Shown: positions 1 to 12,490 of the stretch, in pieces
Numbering within the stretch: the stretch's first letter is position 1
How the letters are laid out: every line of letters begins with the position of its first letter
Assembly: GCF_946885955.1 (NCBI RefSeq)
Contig: NZ_CAMPHI010000023.1
Location: forward strand, 15,256 to 79,255
Direction of reading: 5' to 3'
Length of the DNA: 64,000 nucleotides
Source: an uncultured Pseudomonas sp.
Lineage (GTDB): Bacteria; Pseudomonadota; Gammaproteobacteria; Pseudomonadales; Pseudomonadaceae
The notes under the pieces: generated by a model
Told to the model about the DNA's origin: nothing
What the model saw: the letters and a program-made list of their open reading frames with translations, nothing else
The model's database searches: none
Made by a program: the position numbers and the translations under genes

Positions 1-311
1 GTCAACAGGGTGACGATATGCCGGGCCTTGCCCTGGCCGCTGACCCACTGCTGGTAATCCGCCTCGGAAACCGGTGTGAAGCGCACCTGCTGGTCGAGCT
101 TGTAGGCGGTGAACAATACATCCTTGAGCACCGACGAAGCCCGTTCGGTATCGGGGATGTCGACCAGGATGCCGAATGAAAGGGTGTCGTGGATCACCGC
201 TTGACCAATGTCCAGAATGCTCACGCCACCGTGGGCGAGAACGCCCATGATGGCCGCAGTCAAACCAGGACGGTCTTCACCGGTGATATTGATCAGGACG
301 ATTTCGCGCAA
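1..311 (-). CDS. serB: Phosphoserine phosphatase SerB, N-terminal part (cut by window edge)
   Basis: Only the first ~103 codons are in the window; the gene runs off the left edge. The frame reads LREIVLINITGEDRPGL at the start, an ACT-type regulatory domain (GEDRPGL turn, then an AHGGVSILDIGQ helix-strand), which precedes the HAD phosphatase domain in Pseudomonas SerB. The catalytic DxDxT part lies outside, so the assignment rests on the ACT domain plus synteny with the ahpA-type gene and parC. SerB dephosphorylates L-phosphoserine in serine biosynthesis. The start is a TTG at 311, chosen because GGAGAG lies six bases upstream (318-323) and no ATG is available at that spacing. It is divergent from ahpA, about 500 bp away. 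Confidence 0.85.
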   Translation of the reverse strand, partial: MREIVLINITGEDRPGLTAAIMGVLAHGGVSILDIGQAVIHDTLSFGILVDIPDTERASSVLKDVLFTAYKLDQQVRFTPVSEADYQQWVSGQGKARHIVTLL

Positions 312-758
312 GGCGCACTCTCCAGAATAGGTTCGCGACCCGCATTCGCCATGCAGGCCTTGGAAAAGGCGCACATTCTACCCATTTTCGCCGCCCCTGG
401 ACCGTCGAAATATGGCGACGGCGCGACCGGAGCGCCCAAGCGCGCGTGAGCGTCACCGGCTACGCTCGCTAGGCGGGCCGCACTGAAGCACGCGAGCCAC
501 CCGGCCTGGCTGACGTCCAACAGGCCACTGAAGAACATAGGCGAGACAGCCGAGGCAATACCGATGGCGCCCCCACAAAAACAGGTGGAAAACGGACTGC
601 GCCCGCATGCGAGGTTACCTGGGGTAAATGCGCCTATTCCTCGGACTCGCCCCCAGCCGGCTCTTTAATGACGCGCCGGCAACGCAGGAGGCATTTAAAC
701 AGCCGTCCAATGGGTAGATGCCTGGTCCACGGCTGATGCGGGGGGTTCGCGCGCCGCT
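312..758. other. Non-coding stretch between serB and the ahpA-type gene
   Basis: About 450 bases separate the divergent starts. I see no convincing gene: the open frames here are GC-rich shadows without ribosome sites or recognisable protein. A TAGAAT reading on the minus strand near 375-380 could be a -10 for serB, but no matching -35 is evident. Confidence 0.5.
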
Positions 759-786
759 TTGAACTGTGCAGGCCGACCGTTATACT
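759..786 (+). promoter_or_regulatory. Candidate sigma-70 promoter of the ahpA-type gene
   Basis: TTGAAC (759-764), a 16-base spacer and TATACT (781-786) lie about 35 bases before the GTG start at 820. Both boxes are close to consensus; the spacer is one base short of the optimum. Confidence 0.55.
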
Positions 787-819
787 GCGCGGCACTTCAA
801 TCGACACGAGCCGAGCTCT

Positions 820-2349
820 GTGAACCGGCCCTCCCCCGTAAAATCCGATAATTTCTTCCTCCTGCTCTTCCAGGCATTGCGCCAACGCCGCGTGCCTCTG
901 GCATTGCGCATAGCCAGCCATAGCCTGCTTTTGGTTGCCCTGGCGCTGGTGATTTATGCCTGGGTGATCGGCATGCAGTTCAAGCAGGCCATGCAGCAGC
1001 AGGCCGACGCCATCGGTCAGAGCCTGATCGAGCAGACGGCGGCCTCCGCCAAAGAGCCGCTGGTGTCCAACGATGCCCTCAGCCTCAACGTGCTGCTCAA
1101 TGAACTGGCAAAAAATCCGCTGGTGGCCCATGCGGTGATCTACAGCGTGGATAACCGCATTCTCGCCGAGGCCGGCTCACGCCCCGTTCAGGGGCTGCTG
1201 GGCGATACCGAAGGGATCTATTCGGTGCCCATCACCTTTCAGGAAGTGATCGCCGGCCAGCTGCGCATCAGCCTCGACATGCGTCAATTCCAGCAACCCA
1301 TGACCATCAGCCTGCAGAGCATGGGCATTCTCAGCTTGATCCTGCTGGCCCTGGCACTGTCGCTGAGCATGCGCCTGGGACGGCATATCTCCACCCCGCT
1401 GCTGCAACTGCGCGTCTGGTTGCGCGATCCGGACGATCCGGCACCGGGCTCGGCGCGTCAGGATGAAATCGGCGATCTGGCGCGGCAGCTGCAGGCACGC
1501 CTGGTGCCGGAAAAAGCGCTGCCCGAACCCGAGGAAGACGACGAACTCGACGACGACACATTCGATGCCCAGGAGCAGGACGACTATTTCGACGAAGACG
1601 AACTGGATGACGAGCCCGGGTTCGAGGTACGCGACCTGCGCGACGAACGCTTCGACGACCTGGACGATGCCCCCACACCTGAGGACATCCCAGGCGCAAG
1701 CGAGGATCCGTTCAGCGAATTGAGCGATGAGTTCGAGACCGATCTGCCGACGCCAGCCCCCGAACCCGAACGCCCTCCACTGAGCGCCGTACTGGCCATA
1801 CAGCTGGGCGCCCAGGAACAATTGCGTAGGCTGCCGCGCGCCCGCCTGCTGGATTTGCTGCAGCGCTACCGTGACTGCCTGGCCCAGGCGGCGGCGCTGT
1901 ATCAGGGCGAACTGCATACCCTGAGCGACGGCAGCAGCCTGATGCTGTTTCACCACCAGGACAGCGGTGAAGACTACCTGACCCACGCGATCTGCTGCGG
2001 GGAGCTGATGCGCGCCCTCGGCCACGCCTTGCAGATCGAGGTCGCCGACAGCGGCATCACCCTGCAACTACAGCTCGCACTGACTCAGGGCGAATCCCTG
2101 CTCGACTTGAGCCAGGGCGACCTGCTGCTCAGCGAAACCGCTCAGGATGTACTGGCCCTCTCGCAACACAGCCGCAACCTACTGTTGCTCGACCGCCGCG
2201 TCGGCGACGATCAACGGGTACGCCAACACGCCCGGATCCGCGCCATTGCTAGCCCGGAAGGCACCTACTGCGTCGAGCGCCTGCTCGAACCCTATCCGGC
2301 GCTGCTCGAACGCCAACTGGAACGGATGCACGAGAGCCGCCCACACTGA
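820..2349 (+). CDS. AhpA/YtjB family membrane protein
   Basis: A 509-residue inner-membrane protein matching the family once named virulence factor/haemolysin regulator, found beside serB in Pseudomonas. Residues about 25-50 form the first membrane segment (SLLLVALALVIYAWVIG). A periplasmic stretch follows (about 50-170), with a second membrane segment near 175-200 (MGILSLILLALALSL), then a HAMP-like cytoplasmic stretch. Between roughly 235 and 340 lies a very acidic, low-complexity linker rich in Asp/Glu (DDELDDDTFDAQEQDDYFDE), followed by a C-terminal domain resembling a degenerate cyclase-like sensory fold. The reported open frame extends further upstream, but the GTG at 820 fits the conserved start (NRPSPVKSDNFF) and follows the candidate promoter. 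Precise function is not established. Confidence 0.75.
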   Translation: MNRPSPVKSDNFFLLLFQALRQRRVPLALRIASHSLLLVALALVIYAWVIGMQFKQAMQQQADAIGQSLIEQTAASAKEPLVSNDALSLNVLLNELAKNPLVAHAVIYSVDNRILAEAGSRPVQGLLGDTEGIYSVPITFQEVIAGQLRISLDMRQFQQPMTISLQSMGILSLILLALALSLSMRLGRHISTPLLQLRVWLRDPDDPAPGSARQDEIGDLARQLQARLVPEKALPEPEEDDELDDDTFDAQEQDDYFDEDELDDEPGFEVRDLRDERFDDLDDAPTPEDIPGASEDPFSELSDEFETDLPTPAPEPERPPLSAVLAIQLGAQEQLRRLPRARLLDLLQRYRDCLAQAAALYQGELHTLSDGSSLMLFHHQDSGEDYLTHAICCGELMRALGHALQIEVADSGITLQLQLALTQGESLLDLSQGDLLLSETAQDVLALSQHSRNLLLLDRRVGDDQRVRQHARIRAIASPEGTYCVERLLEPYPALLERQLERMHESRPH

Positions 2350-2365
2350 GTGCCGGCGGCGCAGC

Positions 2366-3073
2366 TTAGAAGCGGAACACGTCCATTTGCTTGGCGGGCT
2401 CGATCACCGGCATCTGCGGGGCATTGTCGAGACGTTTCTCGGTAACCGGCGGCTTGGCCTTGGGCAGCGCAACCGGCTCCGCCTGCGGCATGTTGTTGAT
2501 TGCGTCGGTCAGCTGTTCCGCCAGACGCTGCAGCAACAGACTCTGCGCATGCACCTGAGCGACCGGCGTGCCCAGATGCGCCTCCTGCAGGCGTACCAGA
2601 CGACTGCTGCGCAGTGTGCCCGCGCCGTCCAGCAGGCGCCATTGGGCTTCCAGCACAGCTGGCCGCTTGGCGCCCGAGTCGAGCCGACTGATGTGCACAA
2701 GCACCTGAACCTCACCGTCGAAGCCGACCCGGTCCGGATACAGGACGATGCGGCTGGTGTTCAACTGCCCGGCCAGTTGGCGCAACAACAGCTGACCGAC
2801 ATCGTCCTCCAGGCTGCCGGCCCAGCGCTCACGCTGGCTGACAGTCAGGCTGTCATCGGGTTCGCGCTGAATCAGGTTTTCCCGCTGCAGGTAATCGGCC
2901 AATGTCAGCGGACCGAGCAAAACGGCCGGCCCCTTGTCGCTCTTGGGCAACTTCGGCTCGCCCTGTTCGAGCTGATAAAACTGCGTCTGATAAGGCAGCC
3001 ACTGCGCGCACCCCTGGAGAACCAGCGCCGAGCACAGCAGCACCAGGGGCGAAGAGAAACGCAACAAACTCAT
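2366..3073 (-). CDS. PqiC-type (ABC auxiliary) outer-membrane lipoprotein of an MCE system
   Basis: A 235-residue protein with a lipoprotein signal: a hydrophobic stretch ending in the lipobox LQGC, the Cys near residue 22. The mature part (QFYQLEQGEP onward, LGPLTLADYLQRENLIQR) matches the PqiC/DUF330 auxiliary lipoprotein family, which anchors the periplasmic MCE assembly to the outer membrane. The start at 3073 has AAGGTGA seven bases upstream. It is the last gene of the four-gene operon 5951-2366, 34 bases after the MCE gene. The partner genes make the role in envelope lipid trafficking likely; the lipid is unknown. Its 3' end faces the convergent ahpA-type gene with a 16-base gap. Confidence 0.8.
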   Translation of the reverse strand: MSLLRFSSPLVLLCSALVLQGCAQWLPYQTQFYQLEQGEPKLPKSDKGPAVLLGPLTLADYLQRENLIQREPDDSLTVSQRERWAGSLEDDVGQLLLRQLAGQLNTSRIVLYPDRVGFDGEVQVLVHISRLDSGAKRPAVLEAQWRLLDGAGTLRSSRLVRLQEAHLGTPVAQVHAQSLLLQRLAEQLTDAINNMPQAEPVALPKAKPPVTEKRLDNAPQMPVIEPAKQMDVFRF

Positions 3074-3107
3074 CGAAAGATCACCTTGATTTACCCAATA
3101 TGAGTGA

Positions 3108-4055
3108 CTATTTACCAAAAATAAGCGATTGAGGCTGCTGATCAAGCCCTTCCAGCGTTCGCTGCATCGTCTTGCTCGCACGACCCAGCTCCCGCAACGC
3201 CTGCAACAATTCGTACTGTATTTCCGATTTCGGCCCCAAGCCCCGGCGCGTTTCAGCGGCCAATGCATTGACCTGCTCGAGTGCCTGCGACGTGCTCAAG
3301 GCCGCGCTGCGAATATCCGCAACCGCAGCGCGCAAATCAACGCTGCTGCGCTGCATATTATCCATGATCGGCGGCAATTGTTGCTCCAGACTGCCGCTTA
3401 TCCGATCCAATTTTGCCAGCAATTGGCTCATGCTCACCAATCCTTGCTGCAATTGTGCCGAGTTGGTCAATTTCTCCAGCGCCGCCAGGGTTTTCTGCGC
3501 CGATGCCGCCATTTCCTGCAACGGCAGTTGACGCAGACTGCCGGCCAGTTCGCGCAGCACGTCGGCAACCTGATCGATGCGCGACGGCACGCTGGGAATG
3601 GTCGGCAGGCCGAGGTCGTGGGGCGAGCGGACATAGCCCGGTTCTCGCGGGAACATATCCAGCGCGACTATCGCCTTGCCGGTCAGCAGGCTCGGCGTTT
3701 GCAGCTGGGCGCGCAGGCCGCGCTCCACCAACTGGCCGATAAACTGATCCAACTCGTGTTTGCCGCCGCCCTCGCCGCTGGAACTATCCAGCCGCACCAC
3801 CACCGGCATCACCACGTCCTTCAGCTGGCGGTCGTAGGACAGACGGATCTCGCGCACGGTGCCGACCTTGACGCCTCGATAAGTGACGTCCGCACCCACA
3901 TCGAGGCCATCCAGCGAGCCGGTGAAATACACCACGTATTCGCTCGGCTTGGCAAACCAGCTGTCGCGCGACAGCAGCATGATGCCGACCACCAGCAGCA
4001 CCAGGCCGCCAAGCAGGAAAGCACCGATCATAAAGGGTTTACGTGCCTCGCTCAT
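3108..4055 (-). CDS. MlaD/MCE-domain periplasmic lipid-transport protein
   Basis: This 315-residue protein has one N-terminal membrane anchor (about residues 9-29, GAFLLGGLVLLVVGIMLL) and an MCE domain (about 38-115) with YFTGSLDGLDVGADVTYRGVKVG, the hallmark of the family. It continues with a long helical C-terminal part rich in Leu/Gln (about 170-300), as expected of a tube-forming MCE protein longer than MlaD (about 180 aa). Its start codon overlaps the stop of the ATPase gene by four bases (ATGA). Known family members form hexamers that pass phospholipids across the periplasm. Confidence 0.85.
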   Translation of the reverse strand: MSEARKPFMIGAFLLGGLVLLVVGIMLLSRDSWFAKPSEYVVYFTGSLDGLDVGADVTYRGVKVGTVREIRLSYDRQLKDVVMPVVVRLDSSSGEGGGKHELDQFIGQLVERGLRAQLQTPSLLTGKAIVALDMFPREPGYVRSPHDLGLPTIPSVPSRIDQVADVLRELAGSLRQLPLQEMAASAQKTLAALEKLTNSAQLQQGLVSMSQLLAKLDRISGSLEQQLPPIMDNMQRSSVDLRAAVADIRSAALSTSQALEQVNALAAETRRGLGPKSEIQYELLQALRELGRASKTMQRTLEGLDQQPQSLIFGK

Positions 4056-4822
4056 CCGACCTCCATCGTCCGTCCGCCCTCGCCGCGACGCAAAAACCGC
4101 TGCACTTGGTCCGGCCCATCGTCGAGTAGCTGCTGCACGGAGCCGAGGGCGATTTGCGTGCGAGTCTCGGCATCCAGAAACAAGCAGGTATCGGCGACCG
4201 CATAGATGCTCGGTAATTCATGGGTCACCAACACGATGCTCGCCCCCAGGCTGTCGCGCAACTGCAGGATCAGCTCGTCCAGAGCCAGGGAGCTGATAGG
4301 GTCCAGGCCCGCCGAGGGCTCATCGAAGAACAGCACTTGCGGATCGAGCGCCAGCGCCCGCGCCAGAGCGGCGCGCTTGCGCATGCCGCCGGACAGCTGC
4401 GCGGGATAGAGCGCATCACAACCCGCCAGGCCGACCAAACCCAGCTTCAAAGCCGCCAGCTCGTTCAGCTCCGCTTCGCACAGCAGCGGGCGATAAGCCG
4501 CCAATGGCAGGCAGATATTTTCGCGCAGGGTCATCGCGCCCCACAGCGCGGCATTCTGATAAAGCACGCCGAAGTGTTGCTGCAAGGCGGCGCGGCGATT
4601 TTCGTCGCCAGCCCAGAAATCCTCGCCATCGAACAGCACTCGCCCTGCCAGCGGCGCCTGTAAACCGATCAAGTGACGCAACAGGGTGCTTTTGCCGCAG
4701 CCACTGCCCCCCATGATCACGAATATCTCGCCACGACGGACGCTGAAATTAAGCTCGCGCTGAATCACCAGCTTGCCGTACCCGGCGCTGAGGCCCTCTG
4801 CGGTCAACACGGCCTCGCCCAT
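4052..4822 (-). CDS. ABC transporter ATP-binding protein of the MCE system (MlaF-like)
   Basis: A 256-residue ATPase with Walker A GGSGCGKST (38-46), signature LSGGM (143-147), Walker B VLFFDEP (163-169) followed by SAGLDP, and the switch His in VTHEL. The LSGGMRKRAALARAL form is typical of MlaF/Ttg2A ATPases. It should power the permease encoded just upstream, whose stop is separated from this ATG by a single base. Overlap with the MCE gene indicates a translationally coupled operon. Confidence 0.9.
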   Translation of the reverse strand: MGEAVLTAEGLSAGYGKLVIQRELNFSVRRGEIFVIMGGSGCGKSTLLRHLIGLQAPLAGRVLFDGEDFWAGDENRRAALQQHFGVLYQNAALWGAMTLRENICLPLAAYRPLLCEAELNELAALKLGLVGLAGCDALYPAQLSGGMRKRAALARALALDPQVLFFDEPSAGLDPISSLALDELILQLRDSLGASIVLVTHELPSIYAVADTCLFLDAETRTQIALGSVQQLLDDGPDQVQRFLRRGEGGRTMEVG

Positions 4823-4823
4823 C

Positions 4824-5951
4824 TCAGATCCCCAACCGCGTGCAGATCAGGGTGATCAGCGCGTCGCTCACCACCAGAGCGACCAGAATACTGACTACCG
4901 CACCGGTCGCCGCCTGACCCACGGCCTGGGCATTACGCCCGCTACGCAGACCGTGCTGACAGCCGATCAAGCCGATCAACACGGCGAACACCAGGCTCTT
5001 GAAAATGCCCACGAGAAAGTCCGCAAGGTTGAGCATCTCCAGGCTTTGCGTCAGGTACAAGGGCGCGGATATGTCGAACAAGCCGGAGCCGATAACAAAA
5101 CCACCGAGAATCCCCAGCGCATCGGCGAATACGCAGAGCAACGGCATGCTCACCAGCAGCGCCAGCACACGCGGCAACACCAGGAACTCCAGCGGCGGGA
5201 AACCGAAGGTCTTCAACGCGTCGATCTCTTCATTGGCCTGCATGCTGCCGAGTTCGGCGGCATAGGCGGCGCCGGTGCGCCCGGCCATGATCACCGCGGT
5301 CATCAAGGCGCCCATCTCACGGGTCATGCCGATGGCCACCATATTGGCGATATACAGCTGGGCACCGAAGGCTTCGAGCTGGGCCGCACCGACGAACGCG
5401 AGGATCAGGCCCACCAGGCTGGCGATCAGCGCGACTATCGGTAGAGCGCCCGGCCCGCACTGCTGCAAGGCCAGCCAGAAATCGCCAGCGCGCATGCGCC
5501 CGCGCCCACTCAGCTGCCTTGCGAAAGCCAATATCACTTCGCCGAGAAAACTACAGGTTTGGCCAATGGCCGCCAGCACTGCGAGCGCCAGCAAACCCAG
5601 ACGCGATACCGGACCGAAGTGTGCCGGCGGTTCGTCATGCGCTTGGGTGGAAGGCGTCGCGGCCATTTGTAACATCCGCGCCGCGCCGTCGGGCAGGTTC
5701 TGCCAACGCAGTTCCACGCCTGCGGCACTGGCCAGACGCTGCAAGCGACGCAGCAGCGCCAGCAGGCTGCTATCCCATGCCGTGACCGCCACTGCCACCG
5801 GCAGTTGCGCCGGCAGTTCGCGCTGGCTACGCCATACAACGTCGAGGTCGGGCTTGCCGACATCCAGCAGCCAGGCGCCGCCCACGTTCAGGCACAGTTG
5901 CTGGCTGCCCTGCCCCGACCATTGCAGACTCGCCTGCTGCTTATCGCTCAT
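4824..5951 (-). CDS. MlaE-type permease with an N-terminal STAS domain
   Basis: A 375-residue protein. Residues about 1-105 look like a STAS/MlaB domain (GAWLLDVGKPDLDVVWRSQ, then AWDSSLLALLRRLQRLA), fused to an MlaE permease domain (about 120-375) with the family motifs GAQLYIANMVAIGMTREMG and AELGSMQANEEIDALKTFG and five or six membrane segments. In the E. coli Mla system MlaB is a separate protein; here the two are one chain. The start at 5951 has GGAGG four bases upstream and is preferred over the in-frame ATG 45 bases earlier. First gene of the operon; no MlaC-like periplasmic carrier is encoded, and a PqiC-type lipoprotein is present instead. Confidence 0.85.
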   Translation of the reverse strand: MSDKQQASLQWSGQGSQQLCLNVGGAWLLDVGKPDLDVVWRSQRELPAQLPVAVAVTAWDSSLLALLRRLQRLASAAGVELRWQNLPDGAARMLQMAATPSTQAHDEPPAHFGPVSRLGLLALAVLAAIGQTCSFLGEVILAFARQLSGRGRMRAGDFWLALQQCGPGALPIVALIASLVGLILAFVGAAQLEAFGAQLYIANMVAIGMTREMGALMTAVIMAGRTGAAYAAELGSMQANEEIDALKTFGFPPLEFLVLPRVLALLVSMPLLCVFADALGILGGFVIGSGLFDISAPLYLTQSLEMLNLADFLVGIFKSLVFAVLIGLIGCQHGLRSGRNAQAVGQAATGAVVSILVALVVSDALITLICTRLGI

Positions 5952-6048
5952 GCGGCCTCCATTGGCAGGCCGTCGAAACACCAGGCGGGCGCTCAACGAC
6001 CAGCGAACGCTATCGAAGCGGCATGGGACACCGCTTCGCGATTACTAC

Positions 6049-8307
6049 CTAGCCGAGTGCCTCCACCAACAGCGCGTCGACCCGCTGGAAACCGCGCGGT
6101 AACTTGTTGCCGCGGCGTCCGCGTTCACCCTTGTAGTGTTCCAGATCGTCAGCCTTGAGCGACAGCGTACGCTTACCCGCCTGCAATACCAGGGTCGCGC
6201 CTACCGGCAACACGGCCAAGTCGGTCAGGTACTCCTCGCGGCTGGCGACCCGCTCGCCGGGAATACCGATGATCTTGTTGCCTTTGCCTTTACCCAGTTG
6301 TGGCAAATCGCGCACAGGGAACAGCAGCAAACGGCCCTCGGTGGTGACAGCGGCAAGCCAGTCCTCTTCGCGATTGGCCAGCGGCTTGGGCGGCACCACC
6401 AGGGCGCCGTTGGGCAGGCTGAGCAGCGTCTTGCCGGCCTTGTTCTTGGCCTGCAGGTCCTCGCCTTTAACCACGAAACCATAGCCGGCATCCGAGGCGA
6501 TCACATAGAGGGCATTGTCGTCCGGCAACAGTACGCACTCGAAGGTCGCGCCCGGCGGCGGCTGCAGGCGCCCGGTCAAGGGTTCGCCCTGACCGCGCGC
6601 CGACGGCAGCGAATGGGCGGGCAGCGAGTAGCTGCGTCCGGTCGAGTCGATAAATACCGCGTATTGATTGGAGCGTCCCGGCGCGGCGACCTTGAAGCCG
6701 TCGCCGGCCTTGTACGACAGGCCGGTGGCATCGATATCGTGCCCCTTGGCGCAGCGTACCCAGCCCTTCTCGGACACCACCACCGTGACCGGCTCGGTCG
6801 GCAGCAGTTCGGTTTCCGACAGGGCGCGGGCTTCGGCGCGGGCGACGATCGGCGAACGGCGGTCATCGCCATAGGTCTCGGCGTCCTTGATGATTTCGTC
6901 GCGCACCAAACGCTTCAGCTTGGCCTCACTGCCGAGCAGGCTTTGCAGCTTGGCGCGTTCCTTGGCCAGGGCTTCCTGCTCGCCGCGGATCTGCATCTCT
7001 TCCAGCCGCGCCAATTGGCGCAGGCGGGTTTCCAGGATGTATTCGGCCTGCACGTCGGTCAGCCCGAAGCGCGCCATCAGCACCGGCTTGGGCTGATCCT
7101 CGGTGCGGATGATGTGGATCACTTCATCCAGGTTGAGGAAGGCGATCAGGCGGCCTTCCAGCAGGTGCAGGCGATGCTCGACCTTGTCCAGGCGGAACTG
7201 CAGGCGCCGGCGCACGGTGCCGACGCGGTACTCCAGCCATTCGCGCAGCATCTGCCGCAGGTTCTTCACCTGGGGCTTGCCGTCGAGACCGATGACATTG
7301 GTGTTGACCCGGTAGCTGGACTCCAGCTCGGTGGTGGCGAACAGGTGCTGCATCAGCTCGTCGGCATCGACCCGATTCGAACGCGGGATGATCACGATAC
7401 GGCACGGGTGCTCGTGGTCCGATTCGTCGCGCAGGTCGGCGACCATCGGCAATTTCTTCGCCTGCATCTGCCCGGCGATCTGCTCCAGCACCTTGGAACC
7501 GGAAACCTGATGAGGCAACGCGGTGACCACGATATCGCCGTCCTCGATACGATAGACCGCGCGCATGCGCACCGAGCCGCGGCCGGTTTCGTAGATTTTC
7601 AGCAAATCCGCGCGGGGCGTAATGATTTCGGCTTCGGTCGGATAGTCCGGGCCCAACACGTGCTCGCAGAGCTGCTCGACCGTGGCGTCCGGCTGATCGA
7701 GCAGACGGATGCAGGCCGCGGCGACTTCACGCAGGTTATGCGGCGGCACGTCCGTGGCCATGCCCACGGCGATGCCGGTGGTGCCGTTGAGCAGGATATT
7801 CGGCAGCCGCGCCGGCAAGGTCGCCGGTTCATCGAGCGTGCCGTCGAAATTCGGCACCCAGTCCACGGTGCCCTGGCCCAGTTCGCTCAGCAGCACTTCC
7901 GAATAGCGTGACAGCCGCGCCTCGGTGTAGCGCATGGCGGCGAAGGACTTTGGATCGTCCGGCGCCCCCCAGTTGCCCTGCCCGTCTACCAGGGTGTAGC
8001 GGTAGCTGAACGGCTGCGCCATCAGCACCATGGCCTCGTAACAGGCCGAGTCGCCGTGGGGGTGAAACTTGCCGAGCACGTCGCCGACGGTGCGCGCCGA
8101 CTTCTTGTGTTTGGAGTCGGCGTCCAGACCGAGTTCGCTCATGGCGTAAACGATGCGCCGCTGCACCGGCTTCAAACCATCACCGATATGCGGCAGGGCG
8201 CGGTCCATGATCACGTACATCGAATAATTGAGATAAGCCTGCTCGGTGAAATCGGCAAGGGAGCGGCGTTCGACACCGTCCAGGCTCAAATCGAGGGGTT
8301 CGCTCAT
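6049..8307 (-). CDS. parC: DNA topoisomerase IV subunit A
   Basis: At 752 residues this is the usual ParC length. The catalytic tyrosine is Tyr127 in [11 protein letters not shown], and the quinolone-resistance region reads [15 protein letters not shown] with Ser87 and Glu91, both the drug-sensitive wild-type residues. The GyrA-motif region and C-terminal beta-pinwheel follow. With ParE it decatenates replicated chromosomes. The ATG at 8307 gives [20 protein letters not shown], a standard Pseudomonas ParC start. parE lies 1.5 kb upstream in the same direction, with two small genes between, as in P. aeruginosa. Confidence 0.97.
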   Translation of the reverse strand: MSEPLDLSLDGVERRSLADFTEQAYLNYSMYVIMDRALPHIGDGLKPVQRRIVYAMSELGLDADSKHKKSARTVGDVLGKFHPHGDSACYEAMVLMAQPFSYRYTLVDGQGNWGAPDDPKSFAAMRYTEARLSRYSEVLLSELGQGTVDWVPNFDGTLDEPATLPARLPNILLNGTTGIAVGMATDVPPHNLREVAAACIRLLDQPDATVEQLCEHVLGPDYPTEAEIITPRADLLKIYETGRGSVRMRAVYRIEDGDIVVTALPHQVSGSKVLEQIAGQMQAKKLPMVADLRDESDHEHPCRIVIIPRSNRVDADELMQHLFATTELESSYRVNTNVIGLDGKPQVKNLRQMLREWLEYRVGTVRRRLQFRLDKVEHRLHLLEGRLIAFLNLDEVIHIIRTEDQPKPVLMARFGLTDVQAEYILETRLRQLARLEEMQIRGEQEALAKERAKLQSLLGSEAKLKRLVRDEIIKDAETYGDDRRSPIVARAEARALSETELLPTEPVTVVVSEKGWVRCAKGHDIDATGLSYKAGDGFKVAAPGRSNQYAVFIDSTGRSYSLPAHSLPSARGQGEPLTGRLQPPPGATFECVLLPDDNALYVIASDAGYGFVVKGEDLQAKNKAGKTLLSLPNGALVVPPKPLANREEDWLAAVTTEGRLLLFPVRDLPQLGKGKGNKIIGIPGERVASREEYLTDLAVLPVGATLVLQAGKRTLSLKADDLEHYKGERGRRGNKLPRGFQRVDALLVEALG

Positions 8308-8329
8308 GCGTGCCTCATTGCAAGTGAAT

Positions 8330-8857
8330 TTAGTTAAGCGAAGTCGTCTGGCGCAGCTTCAAGATGCCGTCGCGCTGAGTGAATTCGAGTTGTTTCAGGG
8401 CGCTCATGCCCAATAGCACCTGGTCGCCATCCATACCCGGGGAAACCAGGGCGGCGACGTCATGCAGGAGAATCTCGCCCAGTTGCAGGCTATGCAGGCG
8501 CGTGCGGTAGCCGGTCGTCACACCGTTGGCGGTACTGATCTGCACCGGCATGCCTCGCGCCAGCCGCAAACGCTTGGCCAGGTCGGCGGGAATCGCCACT
8601 GCGGTGGCGCCGGTATCGAGCAAGAAAGTGACGGTGACATCGTTGATCTTGCCGTCGAGCAGGTAATGTCCACTTCGACCGCTGAGTAGCTGCACCTCGA
8701 TATAGCCATCGCCATGCACCGATTGCGGCGCCTGGTTGGGGTTGTCCAGACGCGACTCCCAGCGCCCGAAGAAATGCGTCGCCAGCGCCATTGCGGCGAC
8801 CCAGGCCACCACCAACATGACCCGTCCGGCACGCTGACCGGGCGCTGCCGCACTCAT
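8330..8857 (-). CDS. Retropepsin-like aspartic protease, membrane-anchored (clan AA, TIGR02281 type)
   Basis: A 175-residue protein with one N-terminal membrane segment (about 14-30) and a single retropepsin-like domain. It carries the catalytic triplet DTGAT in [15 protein letters not shown], followed by the flap-like stretch and [13 protein letters not shown], where the second conserved Gly motif lies. Single-domain aspartic proteases of this type must dimerise. The ATG at 8857 overlaps the stop of the upstream gene by four bases (ATGA), which fixes the start. The active site is probably periplasmic. Substrate unknown. Confidence 0.75.
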   Translation of the reverse strand: MSAAAPGQRAGRVMLVVAWVAAMALATHFFGRWESRLDNPNQAPQSVHGDGYIEVQLLSGRSGHYLLDGKINDVTVTFLLDTGATAVAIPADLAKRLRLARGMPVQISTANGVTTGYRTRLHSLQLGEILLHDVAALVSPGMDGDQVLLGMSALKQLEFTQRDGILKLRQTTSLN

Positions 8858-9836
8858 TTGGCTCGCCCCCAGCCATCCTTGGGTGCGGCGAACCGCCAGA
8901 CAACCGGGCGGTGCTCGCCATCGGCGCGCTCCAGCCCTCCGTTGTCGACACCGACCCAGGCGCCTTGCGCATCGATCCACAGCGCCTCTGCCACACCATA
9001 GGACACCGGATAACGCCGCTCCGGCACCAGCGCCTGCTCGGCGAACGACCAGCAGCGCTCGACCTCGGCATTGCCCGGCGTACGCCGGCAGATGCGATGG
9101 GCCTGACGCTCGAGGGTAAACAGCTTGCCCTCGTAAAACGTCAGGCCGGAATAGTCCAAGGGGGCGGGTTCACCGCCCAACTGCGGCGGCGACGGCTCGC
9201 TACCACCTTCGCTCTGCAGCACGCAGCCACCGGTGCAATGCCAGCTCGAGCGGTTTTTATGCAATACCACCAATCCACGGTTCTGCGCTTCGGCGGCCAA
9301 CCACAGACGCTCGCCTGGCGCATCCACCGCAATCCCCTCGAACAGCGAGTTGAAATGCAGCAGCATGCCGCTGGCGCGCGCCTGGCGCACCAGGCCATCG
9401 GGCAATTTCAGCCACTGCGGCTCGCCGGCCAGCGGCAGAAGCAACACCGCCGCCTGGCTTTCGCTGACGAGGTAGCGATTGCCCAGGGTGTCGCAGGACA
9501 GCCCTTCGAAGTCCAGGTCGCCACCACGCACCATGCCGGCGACCCAACCACGCATGCGCAAGCCCCAGGGCAATGCCGCCTGCGGTACCGGCGGGGCGAC
9601 GAACTCTTCCGCTTCGGCCTGCCACACGCCATCGCCCCCCGGCAGGCGGTAGAGGCGCCCATCGCTGCGATCCGATACCGCCCACAGCGCATCGCCGCAC
9701 CAGGCCAGCCCCGACAGGTTGCCGCCGGTCATGCCCTCTATCGGGTGTTCGCTCAGCAATTGCAATTCGGTCGGTGCGGCTGTTTCGGCGATCACCGGAG
9801 TCGCCACCAGCAACAGGGCGGCGAATAGATGCCGCA

Positions 9837-9837
<1 letters not shown>
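8854..9837 (-). CDS. Esterase-like activity of phytase family protein, exported
   Basis: A 327-residue protein with a signal peptide (MRHLFAALLLVATPVIA, cleavage after Ala near 17). The mature part fits the family called esterase-like activity of phytase: repeated blade-like segments such as GGNLSGLAWCGDALWAVSDR, GDLDFEGLSC and NSLFEGIAVDAPGERLWLAAE. The name is historical; the enzymatic activity is not proven. Its ATG overlaps the parE stop by one base (TGATG), so it is the second gene of the parE-(this)-protease-parC run. It contains several Cys residues that could form periplasmic disulfides. Confidence 0.7.
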
Positions 9838-12370
<2,533 letters not shown>

Positions 12371-12394
12371 GGAGCGGGAGGCTACTAGGACAAG

Positions 12395-12488
12395 GCCGCA
12401 AGCTGCAAGCCGCTCGGCATGCTACCAGTCCAGACTGCATGAACCTTTGGCTTGTACTTGCCGCTTACAGCTATCGACTTGCAGCTCG
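12395..12488. repeat. GCAAGC/GCTTGC-type intergenic repeat
   Basis: The cpdA-yqiA gap holds GCCGCAAGCTGCAAGC at 12395-12410 and degenerate copies of CTTGCCGC and ACTTGCAGCT at 12457-12486. The same words recur at 21147-21177 and 44449-44505. It looks like the decayed AAGCTGCAAGC repeats scattered between Pseudomonas genes. Confidence 0.5.
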
Positions 12489-12490
12489 GT

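Noticed and set aside
6136..7911. Plus-strand open frame antisense to parC (591 codons)
   Set aside because: Antisense shadow of a highly conserved gene.
6049..8307. Possible quinolone-resistance mutation in parC
   Set aside because: Ser87 and Glu91 are the drug-sensitive residues.
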